The notes below the pieces were generated by a model. It saw only the letters and a program-made list of their open reading frames with translations. It ran no database searches and was not told the origin of the DNA. This document shows positions 7,018 to 12,914 of a DNA stretch of 14,190 nucleotides, piece by piece. Both the position numbers and the translations under genes were made by a program. Location: the NCBI GenBank assembly GCA_025451715.1, contig JANWJY010000088.1, positions 1 through 14,190 on the forward strand, given 5' to 3'. The DNA comes from Fimbriimonadaceae bacterium. Its GTDB lineage: Bacteria; Armatimonadota; Fimbriimonadia; Fimbriimonadales; Fimbriimonadaceae. Within the stretch, counting starts at the first letter, position 1. Every line of letters begins with the position of its first letter.

Positions 7018-7869
7018 GTGCAGAAGAAGTCCCTCAAACAGCACATCCTGATCCACACCGTGCTCATCGCGCTCGGCCTCGTGTTCCTGTTGCCGCTTGC
7101 GTGGATGGTCGGCACGTCGCTCAAGACAGCGGTCGAGACCGGCGCAGACCCCCCGACCCTCCTTCCCGCGACTGCCCAGTGGCAGAACTACTCGGACGCA
7201 ATCAGCTACGGTCGCGACTCTGTCGGCTACATCCCGTTCTTCGTGTACGCCCGCAACACCCTGCTGTTCTGCATCCTCTTCGTCGCCGGCACCGTGGTCT
7301 CGAACAGCATCGTCGCGTACTCCTTTGCGAGGCTGCGATGGAAGGGTCGCGACCTTGCCTTCGCCGCGACGCTCGCGACGATGATGATCCCCTTCCCCGT
7401 GATCATGGTGCCCGTGTTCTCGCTGTTCGTCAAGATGGACTGGGTCGGTACTTTCCGCCCGTTGTGGGTGCCAGCGTGGTTCGGTAGCGCGTTCAGCATT
7501 TTCCTGCTACGGCAGTTCTTTCGCACGATCCCTATGGAGCTGAGCGAGGCAGCGAAGCTCGACGGCTGCTCGGAGTGGGGAATCTACTCGAAGGTCGTCA
7601 TGCCGCTCGCAAAACCAGCAGTCGCGGTGGTCGCGCTCTTTGCGTTCATGGCCGCCTGGAACGACTTCCTCGGGCCGCTGGTCTACCTGCACAGCCAGGA
7701 CCAGTTCACGCTCTCGCTCGGGCTCCAGTTCTACCGCAGCCAACAGCTCTCGCAGTGGCACTTGTTGATGGCGGCGTCGACGGTCGTGATCGCGCCGGTG
7801 ATCGTGCTGTTCTTCTTCACACAGCGCCTCTTTATCCAGGGCATCACCGCGACTGGCCTGAAGGGCTAG
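7018..7869 (+). CDS. ABC sugar transporter permease, MalG/UgpE type
   Basis: A 283-residue permease, partner of the preceding one. It has hydrophobic segments near residues 10-32, 80-102, 115-140, 152-168, 200-220 and 248-270. The EAA loop is at about 177-196 (EAAKLDGCSEWGIYSKVVMP). The C-terminus reads RLFIQGITATGLKG, close to the usual GLT.GAVKG ending of this subfamily. GTG 7018 follows the previous stop by one base and has a strong Shine-Dalgarno. No ATP-binding subunit follows, so a shared MsiK/UgpC-type ATPase from elsewhere is expected. The stop TAG (7867-7869) interlocks with the stop of the convergent metallophosphoesterase gene. Confidence 0.93.
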   Translation: MQKKSLKQHILIHTVLIALGLVFLLPLAWMVGTSLKTAVETGADPPTLLPATAQWQNYSDAISYGRDSVGYIPFFVYARNTLLFCILFVAGTVVSNSIVAYSFARLRWKGRDLAFAATLATMMIPFPVIMVPVFSLFVKMDWVGTFRPLWVPAWFGSAFSIFLLRQFFRTIPMELSEAAKLDGCSEWGIYSKVVMPLAKPAVAVVALFAFMAAWNDFLGPLVYLHSQDQFTLSLGLQFYRSQQLSQWHLLMAASTVVIAPVIVLFFFTQRLFIQGITATGLKG

Positions 7870-9647
7870 TGAGTGTGTGTCCTACCGCTGTGGGAATGCA
7901 GAACTGGAATTCTCGTCCCACGCGGTTCGCTCATCCCGGCGAGCGCCTCAAACCTCGGTGACTTTCCTGGGCCGAATTTGAGCGAATCGAGCGTGGCGGG
8001 TTCAAGTGACTGGTCTAGTGAGACCACAAAGCTCTGGTCCGCCGCCGTCATGAACCGGTCGTAAAGGGTCGAGTACGCCTTGATCCGGACCGTCCTGCCG
8101 TTCGGCGAGAACTCAAGGATGCGCAAGTACCCCTCGCCGCCGAGCGTCCGAAACTGGTAGTTCGCAAGCACCTGGTGCACGGTCAGTCCAAGGTCGTTCT
8201 TCGACGCGACATATCCGGTGCCGTCGTTCAACACGTGACCATTTAGCGCGAATGCGAAGTTGTGGCGCTTCACGAGCTTCTGCCAAAGGTCTTCGCCGTC
8301 GTTCACTCCACCCTCAGTCCCGTAGGCATACGGGTTCCAGTGCTGGTGGTCGGCAAACTGCTTCCAGTCGTACCGCGTGGAGTCGCTGTACACGTACGCG
8401 TGCGTGATCAGGATCCCGGTGCGATCCTTGTGCCGAGTCATCACCTGCTTCGCCCAGTCGACGACGGAGTCGCGCGGCCCCCATTCGAGCGAGATCACGA
8501 TCCATTTCCGTCCGCCTGCCTCGAAAAGGTGGTACGTGTTCTCGAGCTGGCCACGACGGTACGCGCCGCCGAACGTGGGCATCGCAGCCTCCTCTTCAAA
8601 CGGGAAGTACTCGTTGAAGAACGTCTCGCGCGTCTTTGCGTTTCCACCCGGCCCAAAGTCGTGGTTTCCCGGTGCGATCGCGTAAGGGACCACGCCGTGC
8701 AACAGCGACATCGACTCCCGCGCCACCTTCCATTGCTCCCGCGTGTTCCTGTTGGTGATGTCGCCAAGCTGGAGGACGTACTTGATGTCGAGCCGTTTCT
8801 TGTTCAGAACGATCCAGCTCGTCTGAGAGTAGAACAGGCCCGGATATGACTCGGCGTACATCTGTGTGTCCGGGAGCGCGATCAGCGACCAAGACCCCGG
8901 TTCGACTTCGGCAAGCTCTGCCTGGCTCGGTGTCGGTACGACTGCCGCCGCACGCCCCTCCCGGACCGACCCAACGTAAGCTGACAGATTCTTGAAAAAC
9001 GCTGCGCGGAACTTGTCGAGCGCGGCAGTACCATCCGGTGTTAGCCCTTCGACCGGCGCTATCGTCTTGTCGATAGGAATCGAAGTCAACAGGATCCGTC
9101 CCCGGCCTGTCGCCCCCTCCATCATTGCTGGGCCGCCCTCGGGCGACTGCGACGACATCAGAACTTGGAACCCGCGCTGGTCTGAGAAAGCTTCCCATAC
9201 AGTCCTCGCCGCGTGGAACGATAACTGCGGCCCACCGACCCCCGACATCAGCGGATGCTCCAACGACACGACGAAGGTCGACGCGTAGTCCGGATCGACG
9301 CGCTTCGCCGTCAGACCGGCTGGCAGGAACGGTGGGGACGCCTCGATCTGGTCCGCTTGTGTGAACTGTACAAGAACGTTTCCCTTCGCAACCCATTCGC
9401 GCAACTTCTGAGCGTTGGCTTGCATGTACGCCGCATACCCAGGGATCTCCGAGCTGAACGAGCCGAGTACGACAACCCCGTCCACCAAAACAGAGGCAGG
9501 CGACTCGAGCGATAAAGCACGGACCTCGAATCCGGCCGCACGAAGCAGCGTCGACGCGTGCGCCGACTTAGTCCACTGGTCCTCGTGCTCGAGTACATAA
9601 GCAACAGACGCGGACTGAGAAACGACGGCAAGCGCGAGTGGAACCAT
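7866..9647 (-). CDS. Secreted calcineurin-like metallophosphoesterase with N-terminal amidotransferase-like domain
   Basis: A 593-residue protein. The phosphoesterase domain (about 251-540) shows a binuclear-metal signature: ALPDTQMY (Asp260, with Gln262 where His is commonest), LQLGDITN (Asp296), APGNHDFG (Asn328-His329), LITHAYVY (His416) and LNGHVLNDG (His471). It hydrolyses a phosphate ester or anhydride of unknown identity, probably outside the cytoplasm. Residues about 14-228 look like a Rossmann/class I amidotransferase-like (ThuA-like) fold: VAYVLEHEDQW, VDGVVVLGSFSS, LREWVAKGNVLVQF, GRGRILLTSIPID. I see no Cys nucleophile there, so it is probably a binding or scaffold domain. The signal peptide is short and lacks a basic n-region (MVPLALAVVSQSASVA). 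An in-frame stop 15-18 nt upstream makes ATG 9645-9647 the only start. Confidence 0.87.
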   Translation of the reverse strand: MVPLALAVVSQSASVAYVLEHEDQWTKSAHASTLLRAAGFEVRALSLESPASVLVDGVVVLGSFSSEIPGYAAYMQANAQKLREWVAKGNVLVQFTQADQIEASPPFLPAGLTAKRVDPDYASTFVVSLEHPLMSGVGGPQLSFHAARTVWEAFSDQRGFQVLMSSQSPEGGPAMMEGATGRGRILLTSIPIDKTIAPVEGLTPDGTAALDKFRAAFFKNLSAYVGSVREGRAAAVVPTPSQAELAEVEPGSWSLIALPDTQMYAESYPGLFYSQTSWIVLNKKRLDIKYVLQLGDITNRNTREQWKVARESMSLLHGVVPYAIAPGNHDFGPGGNAKTRETFFNEYFPFEEEAAMPTFGGAYRRGQLENTYHLFEAGGRKWIVISLEWGPRDSVVDWAKQVMTRHKDRTGILITHAYVYSDSTRYDWKQFADHQHWNPYAYGTEGGVNDGEDLWQKLVKRHNFAFALNGHVLNDGTGYVASKNDLGLTVHQVLANYQFRTLGGEGYLRILEFSPNGRTVRIKAYSTLYDRFMTAADQSFVVSLDQSLEPATLDSLKFGPGKSPRFEALAGMSEPRGTRIPVLHSHSGRTHTH

Positions 9648-9659
9648 GGCGTTGGGGCC

Positions 9660-9665
9660 ACGTTA
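9660..9665 (-). promoter_or_regulatory. Candidate -10 box (TAACGT) for the metallophosphoesterase gene
   Basis: On the minus strand TAACGT ends 12 nt before the ATG at 9647, and there is no Shine-Dalgarno in between. It fits the same TANNNT-before-ATG layout as the fucosidase and sigma-factor genes. The 55-bp divergent gap must hold both promoters, so the two genes may influence each other. Confidence 0.3.
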
Positions 9666-9683
9666 CCCGAGCACCACCAGCAG

Positions 9684-9692
9684 TGCTAAACT
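9684..9692 (+). promoter_or_regulatory. Candidate extended -10 (TGC-TAAACT) for the sigma-factor gene
   Basis: TGCTAAACT is an extended -10 match (TGn plus TAAACT), 10 nt before ATG 9703. No Shine-Dalgarno separates it from the start, so the transcript would be leaderless or nearly so. I see no convincing -35 element. Confidence 0.4.
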
Positions 9693-9702
9693 CAATCTGC
9701 TC

Positions 9703-10269
9703 ATGGATCGGGACAAGTTCGAGTCGCTCCTGCAGCCCGTGCTGGACGTAGCCTACGGTTACGCCTACAAGCTCACGGGCAACCAGGAGGACGCGATGGA
9801 TCTGGTGCAGGAGGCCTCGGTCCAGGCTTTCCGCAGCATCGGAACCTTTGAGGAGGGCACGAACTTTAAGGCCTGGTTCATGAAGATCCTCACGAACAAG
9901 TTCTACAAGTCCAAGGCTCGGGCGGCCCGCACAGGTCCGACCGTCTCGCTCGAGGACGCTGAGGACCTGTTCCTTTACAGAGAGGCCGAAAAAGCTGGGG
10001 TTCGCGGGACCGCCGACGAAGTGCTCGACAAGCTCGACCAAGAATCGGTCCAGCGCGCAATCGAGTCGCTCCCCGAGGAGTTCCGAGTCGTTTCACTGCT
10101 CTACTTCTTGAACGACTTCACGTACGAGGAGATCGCTCAGGCCGCGGGAATCCCGCTCGGCACTGTGCGTTCACGGCTGCATCGGGGAAGGAAGCTCCTG
10201 CAGAAGGCGCTCTGGGAAATGGCCGAACAACGCGGCCTCGTCTCCGCTGCGAAAGGGGGTGTGGCGTGA
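9703..10269 (+). CDS. ECF RNA polymerase sigma factor, SigR/RpoE type
   Basis: A 188-residue group IV sigma factor that would direct RNA polymerase to a stress regulon. Region 2 (about residues 8-72) includes AYKLTGNQEDAMDLVQEASV and the -10-binding helix around FRSIGTFEEGTNFKAWFMKI. A variable acidic linker (80-112) follows, then region 4 (about 114-168) with LPEEFRVVSLLYFLNDFTYE and the -35-binding helix-turn-helix EEIAQAAGIPLGTVRSRLHR. ATG 9703 is chosen because it opens directly on region 2. An in-frame ATG at 9646 would add a 19-residue unconserved leader and overlap the divergent gene start. The stop overlaps the anti-sigma start by 4 nt (GTGA), which with the partner family points to SigR-like thiol stress control. 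Confidence 0.92.
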   Translation: MDRDKFESLLQPVLDVAYGYAYKLTGNQEDAMDLVQEASVQAFRSIGTFEEGTNFKAWFMKILTNKFYKSKARAARTGPTVSLEDAEDLFLYREAEKAGVRGTADEVLDKLDQESVQRAIESLPEEFRVVSLLYFLNDFTYEEIAQAAGIPLGTVRSRLHRGRKLLQKALWEMAEQRGLVSAAKGGVA

Positions 10270-10514
10270 GCAGTCCCGACAAGTGCTCCTGCAAGGAGGC
10301 GTTCGCAAAGCTCGACGACTACCTGTGCCGGGAGCTGACGCCCGAGGAGATAGCGCGGCTCGAGCAGCACTTGTGCGAGTGCATCAACTGCGCAAACGCG
10401 TACAAGTTTGAGGGACAGATGCTTGAGTGCGTGAAGAAGAAGATCGAGCAGATCGCGCTCCCCACAGACCTGAGGGAACGTGTGCGCGCCGCCCTAGACG
10501 CGTGCAAGGAATAG
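10266..10514 (+). CDS. RsrA-like zinc anti-sigma factor
   Basis: An 82-residue anti-sigma factor expected to bind the sigma factor encoded just upstream and release it on oxidation. The zinc-binding anti-sigma (ZAS) ligands are Cys9, His35, Cys39 and Cys42. The spacing C-x25-H-x3-C-x2-C equals that of Streptomyces RsrA (Cys11, His37, Cys41, Cys44). Flanking text also fits the family: FAKLDDYLCRELTPEEIARL and a C-terminal LPTDLRERVRAAL. There are eight cysteines (7, 9, 21, 37, 39, 42, 55, 80), about one residue in ten. It is soluble with no membrane segment, so it senses cytoplasmic signals. GTG 10266 is supported by a GGGGGT ribosome site and the 4-nt overlap with the sigma gene. Confidence 0.9.
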   Translation: MSSPDKCSCKEAFAKLDDYLCRELTPEEIARLEQHLCECINCANAYKFEGQMLECVKKKIEQIALPTDLRERVRAALDACKE

Positions 10515-10515
10515 C

Positions 10516-11376
10516 CTAGGCGGCTTCGCGCAACGGCGCGGCTTCGACTTCCGGTTCCGGCTTTTCGCTCCTCTTGAACACAGCGCACACTTGTCGCATC
10601 CGCTGCAGGATGCTCACAGCCTCATTGTCCACACGCTCTTCCGGAACCTCGACTAGCCACTCGACAAGCGCATCGATCTGCCTCGATGCTTTAGCCTTGG
10701 GAAACTTTAGGATGAACGGCTCCCGCGCACGCGTGGCCCTCCGCACGTTCTCGTCGAACTCGATCACTCCCGCGAGTGAGACGTCGCGGTTGACGAACTG
10801 GCCGACGATCGCCTTGAATCGGTTGAAAACGGTCTTGCCGTGCATCTCGTCGTCCGCCATGTTCACGATGAGAGAGACGTCGGCCTCCGGCCTTTCACCG
10901 AACAATACCTTCGCGGTCGCGAAGGCGTCGATGATGCTCGTCGGGTCGGGCGTCGCGACGATCAGGACGCGGTCAGCGCGCGTCAAGAACACCATCACGT
11001 TCTCGCCGACGCCGCTCGCCGTGTCCATCACGAGAAAGTCGTACTTCGAGCCCGCTGCGCAGATGTTCTCGAAAAGCCCTTCGAGCTGCGGCTTGTCGAG
11101 GCACGCAAGTTCCTTCACGCCAGAGCCGCCCGTGATCACGTCCACGCCCTCCGGACCGCTCAGGATGACCTCTCCGATACCGACTCCGTCGCGAACGACG
11201 TGCCGCAAAGTCGTCTCGGGCTTAAGCCCAAGGATCAAGTCGAGGTTTGCGAGCCCAAGGTCTAGATCGACGAGCAGCACCTTGTGCCCGTGCTCTCCGA
11301 GCGAGATCGCGAGGCTCGCCGAAATGCTAGTCTTCCCTACTCCGCCCTTACCGTTCGCGACCGCAATCGATTTCAT
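10516..11376 (-). CDS. FlhG/MinD-like P-loop ATPase
   Basis: A 286-residue ATPase of the MinD/ParA/FlhG group, whose members dimerise on membranes with ATP and set the place or number of cell machines. The deviant Walker A is at residues 9-16 (GKGGVGKT, signature Lys10). Switch I is DLDLGLANLDLILG, and the Walker B region is YDFLVMDTASGVGENV. DPTSIIDAFATAKVLF and the SLIVNMADDE strand match FlhG/MinD more than plasmid ParA. Residues 250-272 (AVSILQRMRQVCAVFKR) could be the C-terminal amphipathic membrane helix. The N-terminal DQAxxLR activation motif of classical FlhG is absent. ATG 11374-11376 is chosen because it opens on the P-loop strand and has GGAGGT about 11 nt upstream; a longer reading to 11439 only overlaps the upstream gene. 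It starts 2 nt after that gene. Confidence 0.88.
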   Translation of the reverse strand: MKSIAVANGKGGVGKTSISASLAISLGEHGHKVLLVDLDLGLANLDLILGLKPETTLRHVVRDGVGIGEVILSGPEGVDVITGGSGVKELACLDKPQLEGLFENICAAGSKYDFLVMDTASGVGENVMVFLTRADRVLIVATPDPTSIIDAFATAKVLFGERPEADVSLIVNMADDEMHGKTVFNRFKAIVGQFVNRDVSLAGVIEFDENVRRATRAREPFILKFPKAKASRQIDALVEWLVEVPEERVDNEAVSILQRMRQVCAVFKRSEKPEPEVEAAPLREAA

Positions 11377-11378
11377 GG

Positions 11379-12311
11379 CTAGGCCGACCTCCGGAACAGT
11401 CCTCGCTTGCGCTGAGGCTGGGTGGCCGCGACGCTCCATAGCGCGTCCTTTTCCGTATCGCGCGAGTCATCGCTGTAGGCGACCCTCAGGGCGGCGAGGA
11501 CTTGTTCGATCATCGCGGGCTCTGGAACCACTTCGCACGCGGCCGCGTCGGCGATGATGGCGAGCGAGGGATAGTCGTAAGGCTGTGCCACCTTGCACAC
11601 GAGCTTAGAACCTTCCATTCTGTGAGGGACTGCGAGTGCGGCGATCGCGAGGTTTGCAGGCACCCTTGCAAGCACGGCATGGTCAAGGTCGAAGTCGATC
11701 GCGACCTTGTATCTCTCGACCTCGACAGGAGCGTCGTCGATCAAGTGGAGCACTGGAACTGTTTCTGGCTCCTCGATCGTGACGGGTTCTGCCGCGACCT
11801 GTACGGGCTCCACGACTTCGTCTTTCGTCTCCCAATCGAGCTTGGCTGCATCGAACGCGCCGAGCGCAGCATCCGCGAGCATCCGCTGGATGTCGTCGTC
11901 GCTCATCGGAGCGGCTGACTCGACAGGCTCCTCAGGCTTAACCCTCACGTCTTGCTCTTTCACGCCGGACGCACGGACGAGGTCCACAAGAAACTCTTCG
12001 TCCACACTCTGCTCGACCACTTGCTTCTTCGCGATAACGGGAGCCTCAACCTTTGCAACCTCTGTCGCCTTGATTGGCTCTGGCGCTGCAGTCTTCTCCG
12101 ACGGCTCGTGCGAACCGAGCAGACCCGTGACCTGCAAACGCAACCGCTGGTTTTCAGACCTGACCGAAGCGATCTCTTCTTTGATCTCAGAAACCGTCTT
12201 CGTAAGCTCCGTCAATTGGTCGAGAAGCTGCGTGACGGAGTCTGTCGATAGCGTCGGCTTCGGCGTATTCTGGGGCTGGTCGGGCTCTGGGCGTCGGGCG
12301 AACTGTTGCAT
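11379..12311 (-). CDS. Coiled-coil protein with C-terminal GspE-N/MshEN-like domain
   Basis: A 310-residue protein of no family I can name as a whole. The N-terminus is Pro/Gln-rich, then comes a heptad-rich coiled coil (about residues 27-62: LLDQLTELTKTVSEIKEEIA). A long acidic, Pro/Glu/Val-rich linker (70-205) contains MSDDDIQRMLADA at about 136-148. Residues 209-279 look like the N-terminal domain of type II secretion/pilus ATPases: AVLARVPANLAIAALAVPHR, then MEGSKLVCKVAQPYDYPSLA and EPAMIEQVLAALRVAY. The usual c-di-GMP-binding MshEN consensus is not evident. The tail is basic (QRKRGLFRRSA). No ATPase domain follows, so it may be an adaptor working with the FlhG/MinD-like ATPase 2 nt downstream. 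ATG 12311 is chosen (GAGGAG 13-15 nt upstream); TTG 12350 in the same frame is an alternative. Confidence 0.7.
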   Translation of the reverse strand: MQQFARRPEPDQPQNTPKPTLSTDSVTQLLDQLTELTKTVSEIKEEIASVRSENQRLRLQVTGLLGSHEPSEKTAAPEPIKATEVAKVEAPVIAKKQVVEQSVDEEFLVDLVRASGVKEQDVRVKPEEPVESAAPMSDDDIQRMLADAALGAFDAAKLDWETKDEVVEPVQVAAEPVTIEEPETVPVLHLIDDAPVEVERYKVAIDFDLDHAVLARVPANLAIAALAVPHRMEGSKLVCKVAQPYDYPSLAIIADAAACEVVPEPAMIEQVLAALRVAYSDDSRDTEKDALWSVAATQPQRKRGLFRRSA

Positions 12312-12326
12312 GGCGTCTTGAAGGGC

Positions 12327-12338
12327 TCCTCTAGAGGA
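12327..12338. repeat. 12-bp perfect palindrome before the coiled-coil gene
   Basis: TCCTCTAGAGGA is self-complementary and includes the GAGGA that is the best ribosome site for ATG 12311. It could be an operator half-pair or a small hairpin that hides the ribosome site; it could also be chance. It lies in the 60-nt gap between the lutC stop and the chosen start. Confidence 0.3.
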
Positions 12339-12371
12339 TTCTCGGTTCAAAACGGCCCGGTGTGCAGGTAT

Positions 12372-12914
12372 TTATTCGGGCAAAGGGACCACCCACAGCC
12401 GCTTCGGGCCGTGAACCCCCATAACCATCACGCCCTCGACGTCCGCCGTCCGGCTCGGGCCGCTCACGAGGAAGCTGGTCTCAGCCGGAGCCCTCGCGAT
12501 CCCCTCCTCGAGGCTGGCCACGAGGCTGCTTTGCCTCAGCAGGGCGACGTGCACGGGCGGCGCTAGGCTGGCGAGCCTGGAGCGCCCGCTGCGGGCCGAA
12601 ACGAGAAGGCTGCCAGTCTCCGCGACTGCGAGCTCACAGAGCGTGACCCCTGCTTCGGCCACCCACACGCTCTGTACAGGTTCTCCCAGAGATTCCTGCA
12701 CAAACGAAGGCACATCCTCGTCGCAGAACGCTCTCCCAGAGAACTCCGCTAAGTCCTCCAGCGACTTCACCTCACCACCCAACGCCGTAAGCCGTTCGAC
12801 GAAGCACTCCCACAGGCTGCCCTTCGGAACGGTCAGGACGCTGATATCGGCCGATGGCTTCTCTCCTCCAGGCGAGACTGGCAGCGCAGACAGCACGACG
12901 TCACGATCGTCCAC
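12372..12914 (-). CDS. lutC: LutC/YkgG family lactate utilisation protein (LUD domain)
   Basis: A 180-residue LUD-domain subunit of the LutABC L-lactate oxidation complex, which oxidises lactate to pyruvate with LutA and LutB. Hallmarks are VAEAGVTLCELAVAETGSLL, and SGPSRTADVEGVMVMGVHGP near the C-terminus, the most conserved LUD block. It is shorter than the roughly 240-residue Bacillus LutC, with most of the difference at the N-terminus. The start GTG 12912-12914 is fixed by AGGAGGT six bases upstream. The gene overlaps the end of lutB by 14 nt, so the two are translationally coupled. Confidence 0.9.
   Translation of the reverse strand: MDDRDVVLSALPVSPGGEKPSADISVLTVPKGSLWECFVERLTALGGEVKSLEDLAEFSGRAFCDEDVPSFVQESLGEPVQSVWVAEAGVTLCELAVAETGSLLVSARSGRSRLASLAPPVHVALLRQSSLVASLEEGIARAPAETSFLVSGPSRTADVEGVMVMGVHGPKRLWVVPLPE

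Noticed and set aside
5898..7124. 408-codon minus-strand ORF across the binding-protein end and first permease
   Set aside because: It spans two clear genes on the other strand, and its product is His/Arg/Glu-rich low-complexity sequence.
9646..9702. Longer N-terminus for the ECF sigma factor from ATG 9646
   Set aside because: The added residues are not sigma-like, would overlap the divergent start codon and would bury the TGCTAAACT promoter candidate inside the gene.
11377..11439. Longer N-terminus for the FlhG/MinD-like ATPase
   Set aside because: The extra 21 residues lie wholly inside the upstream gene in another frame. ATG 11376 with GGAGGT opens directly on the P-loop strand as in the family.
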